In this document: piece after piece, positions 35,281 to 47,295 of the stretch
Position numbering within the stretch: the first letter of the stretch is position 1
Layout of the letters: the number at the start of each line of letters is the position of its first letter
Assembly (NCBI GenBank): GCA_030549335.1
Contig: CM060186.1
Span: 26,706,689 to 26,770,688, forward strand
Length of the DNA stretch: 64,000 nt
From: Pontederia crassipes
Lineage: Eukaryota > Streptophyta > Magnoliopsida > Commelinales > Pontederiaceae
Direction of reading: 5' to 3'
Program-made: the position numbers and the translations under genes
Notes under the pieces: generated by a model
Database searches by the model: none
Told to the model about the DNA's origin: nothing
What the model saw: only the letters and a program-made list of their open reading frames with translations

Positions 35281-36305
35281 ATGCCTTTCAAGTTGATGAC
35301 CTCTCATCAACTTTATCGTGGACTGGGAAATAGATATCGACGAACCAATTCCCAAAATGCATAGGATGATGGTCAAGCGATCCAAAGCCCACGAGTAAAT
35401 AATGAATGGGCCGATACACATCAGGAGGAACATATGAATCTCATTCAACATATAGAGAATATAGCAATACCTATGGTGATGACGTTTCTCCTCACGATGA
35501 TTGAAAAGAGATGGTTAAAAGTTTTCTCAGATTACAGCCTCCCCAATTTGACGGGAAGGGCGACTTCGAGAAAGCCTATAGGTGGCTGGAAGAAATTGAT
35601 CAGACTTTGATAAAAATAGACTACAAGACTATATGTGCTACGAGGCGTTTGACATGTGACGCTAGGCATTGGTGGAAAGCAACAAAGGCTAGCACTTTCT
35701 CCGGAAAGGACCTGATTCCTTGGAGAAAGTTTAAAAAGATATTCAAGGATCGCTATTTACCTGTTTCTCGAAGAGCGAGAAAACGGAAGGAATATCGAGA
35801 TCTACAATAGGATACCATGACAGTCGAGGACTACACGATCGAATTCTTAAAGTTGGAGAAGTATGGTACTCGACGTCAATCAGAGAGAAATCGCGTTAAG
35901 CAATGGGTGGACGGTCTCAAGCCAAACCTCCGAGGACGGGTAAAATGTTGTAACTATCAGACCCTTCAAGTTGCGAAAGAGTTTGCTACCATGCTTGAAA
36001 ATGACGACATAACAAACGCAACTCAACCGAATCAAGAGGATATAGATAATGATCAGAATCATATTTGGAGTAAAGATAGAAGACATCAAAGAAGAGAGAA
36101 GCGGCATCAAGAAAACTATAATCGAGGAAGGTCATATCCAACATGGAATGATCCTCCACCACATAGAGAATCATGTAACTACTGCCACAAAATGCATCTC
36201 GGTGAATGTTATTGGGCGACGGGTGCATGCCTAAATTGTGGCAAGATGAGTCACTTCGCAAGAGATTGCGATGAATCAAAATGGGTCGAACCTCTACGAC
36301 AATAA
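35281..36305 (+). pseudogene. gag: Chromovirus-like gag remnant
   Basis: A probable original start ATG is at 35281. That frame meets a TAG and must shift by about 35,500 to reach the capsid region (LQPPQFDGKGDFEKAYRWLE). From 35511 a second frame carries ARHWWKATK, YLPVSRRARKRKEY, a TAG at 35808-35810 (where glutamine is expected), then MTVEDYTIEFLKLEKY, KQWVDGLKPNLR and zinc-binding motifs CNYCHKMHLGEC and CLNCGKMSHFARDC (CX2CX4HX4C). The frame ends at 36305. Domain order and motifs fit chromovirus gag. Two stops and a frameshift make it non-functional. Confidence 0.8.
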
Positions 36306-36699
36306 TAGGCCTCCAAGAATGGTGCTGAAATCACCCAAATAGATTGATATATTATGACATATGACTTGAAGCTTAATCAAGTCGAAATTGTAATCTCCAC
36401 TCCAACTAGTCTTTAGATATTTTGCATATCCAAATAGCATGTGTTATATAGAATGAATATAGTTTATAGTTTACTTTTTATTAAAAAAGTAATAATAATT
36501 GACCATTGAAAAGTAGAGTGTTTAATGGAAGCACTCATATGACAATATTTTTAAGGAGGTTATCGATTAGTTGGTGCTCATAATTTACTGTAAAAAGTCG
36601 AGCACTCGAACTCAATAGAAAAAGTGATGGAGTGCACACATAATGGTATGGAAGAAGGATAACATCCAAGTATGTTGAAAAATTATAGTATAGTTATTA

Positions 36700-38450
36700 C
36701 TACATTGGTTAACCCAAGATCGATGATATTCCAATATATTCGTCAAGCCTAGAGGAACATGCAGAACACTTGCAGATTGCACTGCAAACATTAAGAAAAA
36801 TAAGTATGCGCCAAAGTATCGAAATACAAATTTTGGCAGAATGAGATAATGTTCTCCAGAAATATCGCATAGATGGAATATCAAAAGATGAATGCTATAA
36901 TCAAATGGATTCAACCAATGGACGTGTTAAAGAGGAAAAAAAAACTTCCTTAGACTTGCAAGATATTTTTGAATAGTCACATTAGACTTGCAGAATATTA
37001 GCGGAGAGTCGCACCAGATTACTACACGATAGTATTGCCATGGACGAACCTCACCAAGAAGGACAAAAAGATATAAAAAATTTGAATGGCTCAGGAAAGG
37101 CTAAAAAAATAGGTTTTAAGAATTGGAGAAGAAATTGACAACGATGTCCTTCTTTTGAAAAGACCTTCAGGCCGAGGTTATGTCGCCCACAACCATGCAT
37201 ACAACCCTCGCATGGCATGAGTCTTGATGCTATATAGGAAGAAGATAGTTGTCAACACATTAAGACGATTAGATATCGAATTAGCAATTGTGGTCTTCAC
37301 CCCAAGAATCGGTGACACAATGTGTAGGGTGAAGAGTTTGAATTCTCCACGAACCACCAAAGTTGAGGTACACTTCCGAACATTTGTCGAAAAAAAAGGG
37401 ATCAAATTATTGAAAGATTACGAGTTTGTCAAAGCAAACTCAATTGAGCATATTTTAAACAGAAAGGTCACTTGCTCATTTGACGGTGAGCCGACAGAAT
37501 ATGAGCATTGAGCAGTTGTATCATCCAAGTCAGTCTAGTGACCAACAGTGATGGTGCAAGGATAGCAACACATCTTACATGCAATCGAAATTACTATGAA
37601 AGGTCAAAAAATGAAAGTGGAGCATCAGAGGTCATATGGTGTACTACAAGAGCTTGAAAATCCTCAATAGCATTAAAAAAAAAGATAACGATGGATGTTA
37701 TTAGAGGGCTTGACATGGACACAATGTGATATGAGTAATAGAGGATCGATATATTAAAATAGCCAATGTCATACCCATTAGAGAAAGGTTAGTCCATCGA
37801 AAGCCTCATGGTCATTTTTTTTAAGGAGGTTATCCGACTACATGGAGTGTTGATATTCATCACGTCGGATAAGAATCTACAATGCATAGACCAATTCTGA
37901 TGGAGCATCTGTAGAGCAATTGGGATGTGGTTGAACTTCTAGATCACCTTCCATTCACAGATGAATGAGTAGTCTGAATGGACAATTCAGACCTTAAAAA
38001 TATATATATATGTTCTGGACTTGCATTAGACCGGAGTGATAGTTGGAACAATCAGCTCCCACTAGCGAAGTTAGTATGTGGCAACAGTCGCCAACCTGAC
38101 ATAAGCATGCCACTTCATAGTCATGTATGGAAGGCATTATTGCTCACCTATCAGCTGGAGCGAGGTTGATGGACAGTTCGTTGATGACAATTCTCGTCAT
38201 GAGAATAACTGACGCACATTCAAAAGGATGTTGACAAATTTGCTTCATCAAGAAATGTGGAAGGTAGTCCACATGAGACAAAAATAGTAGGCTGACATAG
38301 TGAGATTACAAGAATTGAATTAAAATGGAGATCTAACATACGTAGGACACATTATGAAGATGAAGATGACATTTTAAAACGAGAAGTTGAAATCAGAAAA
38401 GATTTTTCAAATTTGTTAGGTAGATGATGTAGTTTCGTTTATGCAAATTC
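36700..38450 (+). pseudogene. pol: Chromovirus-like pol remnants (RT, RNase H, integrase)
   Basis: Short family-like stretches lie in changing frames. Reverse transcriptase: DDIPIYSSSLEEHAEHLQIA near 36,722-36,785 (the YVDDILIYS region), then KYKFWQNEIMF. RNase H: PSGRGYVAHNHA near 37,170, DIELAIVVF near 37,275, LLKDYEFVKANSIEHILNRK near 37,410-37,470. Integrase: KVEHQRSYGVLQELENP near 37,615, ITMDVIRGL, VIEDRYIKIANVIPIR near 37,735, EVIRLHGV near 37,825, and GLALDRSDSWNNQLPLAKLV near 38,015-38,080. Protease and the first half of RT are not recognisable in 36,306-36,700, probably deleted. Multiple stops and frameshifts indicate old decay. Confidence 0.72.
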
Positions 38451-38481
38451 GAGGACGAATTTATTTTTAAGGAGGTTATGA

Positions 38482-40688
38482 TGTAACGACCCTAATTTTT
38501 TAGAGTTAGAAAAATAATATTTTATTATTTATTTTGAGAAAAATGACCATTAATATTATTACAATAAATAATTCCGAAAATAAAGAAAAATAAGGGGAGG
38601 AGTTTAATTAAGGATAAAAATGTATTATGGGATATTTATTTAAATTCGGAATTATTTAATTATTAAAATAAATCAAAATTGTTAAAAGAGATTAATTAAA
38701 AGATTAAATTTGATTAGGATTGTAAGTTATAGATGAATTGGAGATAAAGATTTAAGAGCCCTATAAATAAATCCTTAGAGTCGATCGTCAAAAGAGTTTT
38801 CTTCTCTATGAGTTCTTGGTGTCCGACAGCAGAGGCATGGCAAGGCATGATTCAACGTCGAACGGCTACGAGGTACGTAGGGGGATTCCATTTTCTATTG
38901 TGTCGTAATATGTTACGGTGCAATCTAGTTTGGGATTAGAATTATTACGGCCGCAATATTTGTTTGCTATTGCATCGTAAGGTTTTACAACGCAATTTAA
39001 TTTTAAATTAGAAGTATTACGGCCGTAAATTTGTTTGGCCGTAATTTTCTATTCCGGCCATCAAGAGAGAGAAGAGTAGAGTTTTACGACCGAGAAAAGG
39101 GTGGAGAGAGAATTAGAAAAAAAAGGGTGTTACGGTCGAAGAGTTAGGGTTTTCGGCCGTAATGGAATAGAGAGGTAGAGAGAGAAAGAGGAATGTCGAG
39201 AAAAGGGAAGATGAAAAAAAAGGTGTTTACGACCGAAGAGTTAGGGTTTTCGGCCGTAATGGAATAGAGAGATGTAGAGAGAGAAAGGTTAAAAAAATAA
39301 TAATAAGTATGGAGTTTACGGCCGTAACGGATAGGGTGTAAAAGTTTATGGCCGTAACGGATAGGGGGTAAAAGTTTATGGCCGTAATGGAATAGGGGGT
39401 AAAAATTTGGAGAGAGAATTTACGGCCGTAAAAATCAGAGAAGATGGAGAGAGAAAAAAATAGAGAGAGATTTATAAAAAAGAAAAAAGAAATTGATGTT
39501 ACGATCATAATGAACATGGAGTACTCACCGAGAGTTATTATTTATTTTTGAGTAAATTTTGATTACTGATTATTATTGTTGTTATTAATTAATTTGATGC
39601 ATTAATTATATTGTTGGTGATTGATCTGTGTATATTATGATGAACTTTGATTTTGATTGTATTGTTGTTCTACTTAGTTTTGAGTTCAGAATTTGTCTAA
39701 CAAAATTGATAATTTATTAAAGATAGATATTTTAGGTAAACAAGATAAAAGCCAAAAGCTACTGGGCCCATGTTCACTGATTGCCACTAAGCCGGGACCA
39801 ATTGAATTGAATTGAATTGATTGTCCTGTGTATGGCACTAATCCCCCACTGAATTGTATCGGGCTTGCCGTGGCACTAATCCCCCACTGGCCCGCATGAA
39901 AGTGGCATGGTGTCCCTTAATTGACTGAGCGCTCCTCATTGAATTGGATAACTCCGAACATTGAAAATCGAATCGAATTGAATTGAATTGAAATTGAAAT
40001 TTAAGTGAATGGAATTAAATCATGGTCATTTGGATATATTGGCATGGAGTTGGCAATTATTATTGCTCTATTGAATTGAATTGTTATTGGTCAATGACCA
40101 TTGATTATTGAATTGAAAATTGTTAATTGAATATTCATCTATTCATCAGGCAATTGATAAGTATTAATTGGAACAATTGTTATTGATTTACATTGGTCTG
40201 TTGACCATAGCCTGATACATTGTTCATATTGATAAATGGTTAATTGATTATTGTATTGACTGCTCAATCGACTCATTATTGATTTTATCTTATTTTTTAT
40301 TGAGCATATTGATTGTCTTTTAGACCCTACGTACTGAGTATTTTTATACTCATGGATATTTCCCTGTACCTGGATCCGTGCAGGTGAGAGAGCTATAGAT
40401 GATGGTCCTGCAGATGGCTACGCTCAGTGACAGACAGATGTTGCACATGCATTAGATCTAGTGATTTAGTTTTATTATTTTCGCACTTATTATAATTGTA
40501 AACTCATGGATGTTTTAGCATTTCGATTATTATGGATTATTAGTTATTATTTTTTAAAAGTCTTCCGCATTTATGTTTTATATTCTGCACTTTATAGATT
40601 TTATTCTGCAAAAATATTTTATAGAAAATTGAGTAGCGCCTCTGGGACGACTCTGAGCACGTGAAAGTCACGTGGGTCTTGCGTTACA
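38482..40688 (+). repeat. Chromovirus-like 3' LTR
   Basis: It begins TGTAACGACCC after AAGGAGGTTATGA (purine-rich priming tract) and ends TTGCGTTACA, followed by the GGTTT duplication. It carries the same TATA box and CGGCCG array as the 5' LTR. Confidence 0.83.
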
Positions 40689-40693
40689 GGTTT
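40689..40693. repeat. Target site duplication GGTTT, right
   Basis: Identical to 32842-32846. Confidence 0.85.
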
Positions 40694-42566
40694 TCAGACC
40701 CTGTTTTGGAGGAGGACGATGATTAAGAACTTATTTTTCTTTCTTCACAATTTATGTACTAATTCTAAACTTTATTTTTATCTCCTTTTAATGCAAAAAA
40801 TTTACTTCTGTGATGATTTTTTGTCGTTATGCTTGACTAAACTCTCTTTCCTAGAGTTTGCTGAAATTTATGATTTAGTTATAAGAATGCTTTTTTTGTC
40901 ATTCATGTGTTTATGATATGTTTTTTATTGAATTGACCATATAATTAAACAACTTAAGGTCTTGTTTATTATGAAAATATTTTCATTCAGATTATTACAA
41001 TAAATGACATGAAATGCATTGTTTCTTAGAAATAAGGATAATCATTAGACTCATGAATCTTGATTTATAATGCAATTAAAATAATTTAAATGACCACGAA
41101 AGTAGGTGTTTATTATTTTGATTAGAATTGTGTTTTGCTGAAAAAAAGATGCATGATTTTTTTATGATTGAGTAGAACATTCATGAGTTTATTATCTCTA
41201 AAATCCCTATGTTCAGTACCCTAGGTAGATTCAAAATCATAGAACTTTTATTCTGATTTTTATCCTTAAACAATTCTCTTTTATTCTTCTGTCATTTCCG
41301 ACTTTCGCACAATCATTTTATCTTTTCATTCTTACTTAATTTTAATAATTGTTTTCCCATTTTCTAGCCATTTAGATAATATTTGTAATCATAGAAATCT
41401 AATACTTGAACTCTTCTTTTATACTACGACATTGACTTTGTATACTTGAGAAATATTTTTCATAAAAGGTTTAGCAAGGGTGCATTCAGTTTTTCTTTCC
41501 ACAATATATGACCCTCACAAATCTGAGACAACTATACTTGAGTTTAATTATTCATGTATTATACATTATGTGTGTTATGGTGCATGTTACAGTTGTAACT
41601 AGTCAACTTGTATTAGTTCATTTGTTTCATAAATGAACATTTAATAGTATACGTATATTGATATATGATATCTACATTTCATTCCAATATGTATGGATGC
41701 ATGCCTTCACGACCATTTATTTTTAAGTTGATCTTGACTAGTCATCATGCTTTGCATAGGAACAAAAATTAAATATCATAAACTTATCATCGCAAAAGTA
41801 AATTATATAACATCGAATATAAGACAAAAGGACCTATGAATTATGGCCATACATTTACTCATCATAACAATGATATCATGTCTTATTCATGGGCAATTCA
41901 GTTATCACATGAGTGACTAACTATGTCAGCACCATTATTTATTCATTCTGCATGGACGTCAATGTAGAAAAAAAGACTATCATGAGTATAAAACTGTGTT
42001 GAAATCATCCATATAATATATTGTTGCATAACACATCCTTACTACATCATTCATGTTCAATTATCCATTTCTTATAGTGAATCTGAACATAATTCAATAG
42101 TAAAAAGCATCAATAATCCATAGCATCAAATGAAGGATTTAAGAAATCATCAATGAGCAATTGACAATCAATCATAAGCAGTATATTAATTTTAACCAAA
42201 TAGAAAATTGAGCTATAAATCATCAGTTATTGATTGTTTATTTTATTATCAGTCGCAATGATCCAGGATCATTGACCTCATTTGTCAATTGATTAAGACT
42301 CAAAATTATTGTTACAATTTATGCATGAGAGAAATTATGCACTAAAAATGCACAAGAATTTTCAAGGTGACGTCAAATTTCCTTAGATGAAAACAAAAGA
42401 AGATTACAATCAAATTATTTTTCTATTCGGATCCATGAACCCCGTAGTGTGAGGGTGTCTTTATTTTGAAGTGTCTTGATGTCCAAATGAATTTTTACTT
42501 ATGATAGAATTAAAATAATTATTAACAATTATAAATTATCTCAATAGACATTTAAAAATCATGTTA
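40694..42566. other. AT-rich intergenic sequence
   Basis: No gene or clear element. The 65-codon frame at 40719-40916 has no recognisable features. Part of 42,310-42,480 resembles 14,930-15,320. Confidence 0.4.
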
Positions 42567-43700
42567 TCAACAAGGTCATTTGCATCAGACCGGACGCGCC
42601 AATTCGATCGGTCCAACTGTCGCCCCGGTAGTGTGAGCTATTGTAGTTCAACTCTGAAATCGGATGGCACATTGGACCACTAAGAAGCAGTCAAGACCCG
42701 ATTAAAATCGGATATAATCGTCGAACTGGAGGGTTTTGGAGAATAGTACGATTCAAAGTAAAAATAATATATATATATGAGTCGGCCCTAACATCTTCCA
42801 ATCTTAGGTCTTCCTCGTTTCTATTCCATTAAAGACGCAGAACACTAAAGCATCGAAGAATCGATGGTCGATTATTGCACATCAATCTCTCCTACGACGA
42901 TGGCCGTGAGTGCTCATCAATGGTCTGTGGCTTCTCGACACCGGTGTTCTCAAGTAAGTTACAATCACTTCATTGTTTTTTTAGTTTTGATCTTCATAGC
43001 ACTCGCACACCCCCCTTTGTTCTCCTCATCTCTTGTCGACGCTGGCGAGCAAAGGCAGCCAGGAATAGGTTGTCGAGTTATCGAGCGTTTGGACTCTAGA
43101 TTGTGATTGACTCGTCGGGAAGGCCTACAATGGCCACTGCGCATTGGCGACAATCAGATGTCATGGCGTTCGGAGCCGGCATGGTCACACCATTGCAGGT
43201 GACCCTGTCGCAGTCATGTTGCTATGATCGTCATGAGTTGTCCCTACTGCAGTCGTGTTGCTACGATCGTCACCTCATGACTGCGGCTGTCGCGAGGCGA
43301 CCTACTGTCGTCCTGGTGCTGCGGCCATCGCGTGGTGACCTGCTGTCGTCCCGGTGCTATGGCCGTCGCGAATCCTACCATGGCGCTTGATTCACCAGCT
43401 ATCTCGTCATCGATCGTCCATTCAACTACAATTATCACATGGCTTGATTCACCGTCAATTGTCCTTCTTCCTTGTTATCATCTGGAAGACATAACTTATG
43501 CATCTTGTTAGACTACAAGTTTATCTTTTTATGTTCTATTGCAAGTTTGAACTTTGACGTTTATACTTTGAATTATGTGTGTAATATTATTGATTAATAT
43601 AATTTTATTATATTCGATTTGACCCTTCAGTTCAACTGATCAAAATGACTCGGAGGCCTTGTCTGGTCGATGTATGGTTCGATTTTGACAACCTTGGTTG
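42567..43700. mobile_element. Putative non-autonomous DNA transposon with GC-rich core
   Basis: The ends CAACAAGGTCATTTGCATCAG and the reverse complement of the right end, CCAAGGTTGTCAAAATCGAAC, are loosely alike and resemble the ends at 19430-20215. Inside, TCGGTCCAACTG and CTTCAGTTCAACTGATC face each other. The core at 42,850-43,400 is GC-rich with repeated TGCTGTCGTCCTGGTGCT/GGCCGTCGCG words, possibly a captured gene fragment. No product could be identified. Confidence 0.3.
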
Positions 43701-43727
43701 ACAACACGAAGAATTCTCTCAATAAGA

Positions 43728-43738
43728 GTACACCATAT
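43728..43738. repeat. Target site duplication of the LINE, left
   Basis: GTACACCATAT, repeated at 44792-44802 directly after the poly-A tail. Confidence 0.8.
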
Positions 43739-44791
43739 TTCAAAGAAGGAGAATTCTCTCAAACATAATAGATTATCCACTTTAGAATTCAGAGAATTCT
43801 CTCAAGCATAATAGATTACCCACTTCAGATCTTATTACCCATTTCAACTCGGCCATTAACCCTACCTGTGTCTTGTGTGGCACCTCTGTTGAAACTATCT
43901 CACACCTATTCTTTGAGTGCCCTATGGCCGATTCCTTGTGGAACTTGATCGCCAACTCTATCCACTACAACTTCAGTTACCGGCAACTTTGGCATCGGGG
44001 CCACTGGACTAATGAGGGCGCTGATCTGAATGACCGCTCCAGAGCCCTCCTTCCGTCGCTCATCGCTTTTGGCCTTTGCCATATTTGGATCGTGAGGAAT
44101 GAGACCCATTTCCAATCCAAAATTGCTCTCATTTCAGTGGTGTTCGAGAGGGCCTTGGCGGACACAGTGAATATGTTAGACATATTACATCTGAGGCATC
44201 TTCTTCCTCCCGAGACCTTATGTGGGTCAAGTGTGCCTCCCTCCCCCCCCCCCCCCCCCACCCACCCACCCCCACCTCGAGTTGAGTATGTCCCAACTCA
44301 GATGGGTCCTTTGTTGGCCTTGGGCAGCGTGGGGATGTTGGCTTTATTATTTGCTCGACTAATGGTGGTCTTCTTGCTGCAGGGGCACTTGGCTATGATG
44401 ATGATGATTTGGTTCTTACTACGGAAGCATGGGGATTATGGAAGGGAACCGAAAGTTGTGATCGGCTTGGGCATCTGAGGGTCTCATGCGACACTAATTC
44501 TGCTATCCTTGCGCAGATCGTTAATCGGACCACCAATTGTCCGTGGCGAATACTCCACATCATAAGAAATATATGGCATCTCGTTTCAGAATTACAAGAT
44601 TTTCTATGTAAATACATATTTAGAGAGACAAATCAAGCAAATGATTATTTAGTAATTTTGGTCGAAAACATAACTTGAATAATTTTTAGATTGAGGATTC
44701 ACCTTTGGAACTCATTGATGTTATGTAACATGATAACTCCCCTCTTTTGTTTAATAGATGAGCAATCTCTTCTTCTTCTTAAAAAAAAAAG
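43739..44791 (+). mobile_element. 5'-truncated LINE (L1-type) with zf-RVT and RNase H
   Basis: It is bounded by the 11-bp duplication GTACACCATAT and ends in a poly-A run (44781-44790). It retains only the end of ORF2. 5' truncation, poly-A and a variable-length duplication are the hallmarks of target-primed insertion. Near its 5' end a segment of about 55 bp is tandemly duplicated (GAGAATTCTCTCAA(A/G)CATAATAGATTA). Confidence 0.85.
43845..44676 (+). pseudogene. LINE ORF2 C-terminus: reverse-transcriptase zinc-binding and RNase H domains
   Basis: The zf-RVT domain reads CVLCGTSVETISHLFFECP and continues ADSLWNLIA, then WIVRNETHFQSK. After a C-run (44238-44277) that apparently changed the frame, an RNase H-like domain follows in another frame: GFIICSTNGG near 44,335, WGLWKGTESCDRLGHLRV, CDTNSAI and FRETNQANDY near 44,635, ending at 44,678. 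Plant L1 elements carry this RNase H after zf-RVT. The first part continues open to 44478 in its own frame only by chance. Confidence 0.78.
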
Positions 44792-44802
44792 GTACACCAT
44801 AT
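44792..44802. repeat. Target site duplication of the LINE, right
   Basis: GTACACCATAT, identical to 43728-43738. Confidence 0.8.
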
Positions 44803-45935
44803 ATAAATCATATAATTCATTTCTTTGTTTTTCCTCGGGTGAATAAGTAAATAGATGTCCTCCGTCGATATATATGCTCGAGAATCGCTATCTTGACGTG
44901 TTTGGGAAAAAGTTTCGTGAGGAATTGATGTGATGTGTGTTCCTTGACTTGACCACGATCGCCACCCAGAAATTAAATTGGCTACTTATTAATTGTTACT
45001 TGACTTCTGGTCAAGTGAAAATACGGTTGGAAAACTTCTTCTATATACGAAATATAATATAATATAATATAGCAATTGGAACGGTCCTAGTTGGGATATC
45101 CGTTCTTTAGCTTAGTTTTGCTCCAAATTCATTTTGTTTTAGCTCAGGCATTTTCAATCATCGAAAAAAAATAGGAAATAAAGTTTGCTGCTAATTTTCT
45201 GCAAATTAATTGAAACTCAAACTGTCTTATGTCATAGATTTGACAAATTGGTCAATTAATATATATATATATATATATATATTAAACAATCAAGCTCTTT
45301 TTTTTTGGTTAAAAACTTATATGCTTTATGTATAAATCTAACTTAATTGGTAGCAGAGTTAAATTTCAAGCATTTACTAAGTACTAATAGTTCCATATTC
45401 GAGTTTTGGAATCATCATCTTAAGTGTTAATAATTTCGAATATCGAAAATTTTCCGTAAACTCGGGCCGACGTAAAAAAAAAGAATATGTTTTACATTAG
45501 GAAAAATGCTAACTTGATTCCCACACAATAGGAAAATAGATATTCTTTTTGTTGAAATATTTTATATTACACAATCTTTTTTTTTACTTTTTGTTCGAAT
45601 ATCTAATCATGACCTATGTCATTGTGGGTTCACAAGTTTAGACCTAAATGATTTATCTGAATTGACTTGTAATTACTTTTTTGTTTAATCCTTTGAGGGG
45701 GTTAAGAAAAAAAAAACGATTTTAATATCTCTCATGAGGTAGATGAATTCCAAGGGCCATATGAATTCTTCGTCCGGACATAATATTTTCATCGATGATG
45801 AGGGCATATATACTTTTGTTATGACTATGGATGTTACACTTTTAACTCGATATTTTTTTATTAAGAAATAATTAATTGCAACTTAAGTTGATTAAAAATC
45901 AGATTGTACACATCACATGATAATGATCTGCACAT
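44803..45935. other. Intergenic sequence
   Basis: No gene seen. A TA microsatellite lies at about 45,260-45,282. Confidence 0.4.
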
Positions 45936-45945
45936 GTGAATAGAG

Positions 45946-47285
45946 AGAAAAATTATACCAAATTTCTTTTAACTTTGGCGTTTGCTCGGTGATACTCTCC
46001 AACTCCACTTTGTAACACGAATGCCTCCAACTTATAATTTGTTTCACGGAATGCCCTTCCGATCGGGAATACTTAGTAATTTCTCAGTCTATCCACTGAC
46101 GTGATGATAATCTCTCTCCACTACGTAGGAGAGCATCAAACGTGGCACCGCCATGCAACTCCATATCAGCAAATCAATAAAAAAGTAATAAAAAAAATTA
46201 AAAATGAGGAGAGGCTCCACCCCTCGTCCCTCTCCGATCACTGGCATTCGTCAGCCCAACAAAAGGAGACCTCGAGGGCGACCCCCTCCTTCCCGATGCG
46301 GCATAGATGTCGACGAGCGCTGGGAGGGAAGGGGGGTTTGCCCCGCCACCACTCACGATCTCGCCGACGTAGAGTGGGGGGTGAACCCCCTGCCCTCCTT
46401 GCACTTGCCGGCGTGGCACAGGAGGGGGGAGTGGTCGTCCCCTGCTCTGCGACCTCCGGTGCGGTCGTAGAGAGGGGAGCAACCCCCACCCCCCCCCCCC
46501 CCTCTTCCCTGTGCTCGCCGGCCCTGTGCCACGCCAACGAGCGGAAGGAGCAAGGGTCACCCCTCCCCCTCTGCGACCTCGCAGAGGTCGCAGAGTGAGG
46601 GGTGAACCCTCTACGTCGCGTCGGCGAGCACAGGGAAGGAGCGAGGGTCGCCCCCCTCTCTGCGACCTCCGACGAGGTCGCAGAGTGGGGGGGTGAACCC
46701 CCGCGCCGTGCCAATGAGCGCAGGGAAGAAGCGAGGGTCGCCCCCCTCTATGCGACCTCCGGCGAGGTCGCAGATTAGGGGTGAACCCCATGCGCCACAC
46801 CGGCGAACACAAGGAGGGGGTCGCCCCCGCTCTGCGATCTCACCGAAGGTCGTAGAGTCAGGGGCGCCCCCCGGAGGCGTGGAGTGCCCCCCCCCCCCTC
46901 CCCAATCCTCACACACACGTACGTCGGCGAGCGCAAGGATGAAGGGGTCGCCCCTTGTCGGGCTGGCGAACGCCGGTGATCAATGAGGGAGGAGGGGTGG
47001 CGCCCCTTCCTCATCTTTTTTTTAATTTTTATTATTATTTTTTTAAAATTTTTTATTGACTTGCTAATGTGGAGTTTGCATAACGGTGCCATGTCTGATG
47101 CTCTTCTGCGTGGTGGAAAGAGAGCATCGTCACATTAGCAGATAGATTGGGAACTGTGTATTCCTAATCGGAAGGGTATTTCGTGAAATAAATTATAAGT
47201 TGGAAGACATTTGTGTTACTATGTGAAGTTGGAGGATATCACTGAACAAACGTGAAAGTTTTAGGATATTTGATATAATTTTTCC
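45946..47285. mobile_element. Fold-back non-autonomous MULE with GC-rich core
   Basis: About 340 bp at the left (45946-46290) pairs as inverted repeat with about 46,930-47,285. Both begin (A/G)GAAAAATTATA(C/T)CAAAT and share CCAACTTATAATTT, CCTTCCGAT and GAGCATCA blocks. Flanks carry the 10-bp duplication GTGAATAGAG at 45936-45945 and 47286-47295, in the 9-11 bp range of Mutator-like elements. The core has a 90-bp tandem repeat, phased at 46,585, 46,675 and 46,765 (AGGTCGCAGA) with a decayed fourth near 46,846. There is no transposase. The long overlapping frames in the core are low-complexity artefacts. Confidence 0.78.
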
Positions 47286-47295
47286 GTGAATAGAG

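Larger units (their letters stand above)
32847..40688 (+). mobile_element. Chromovirus-like (Tekay/Del type) Ty3/gypsy element, decayed
   Basis: 7.84 kb bounded by 5-bp duplications GGTTT. The LTRs are 2,245 and 2,207 bp with termini TGTAAC/GTTACA (5' copy mutated to TCTAAC). A tRNA-Met primer site follows the 5' LTR, and gag, reverse transcriptase, RNase H and integrase remnants follow in gypsy order. Just before the 3' LTR, the phrase CAAATTCGAGGACGAATTTATTTTTAAGG-type, where Tekay-group pol ends, is recognisable. Pol is riddled with stops, and the internal region (3.4 kb) is shorter than a full chromovirus. Confidence 0.82.

Noticed and set aside
37224-37511. 95-codon frame as an independent gene
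   Set aside because: Its DIELAIVVF and LLKDYEFVKANSIEHILNRK stretches fit decayed chromovirus RNase H. It belongs to the element's pol remnant.
46198-46916. Several overlapping frames of 60-205 codons on both strands
   Set aside because: They fall in a GC-rich 90-bp tandem repeat, whose unit length divisible by three keeps frames open. Products are Pro/Arg/Gly-rich with no domain.
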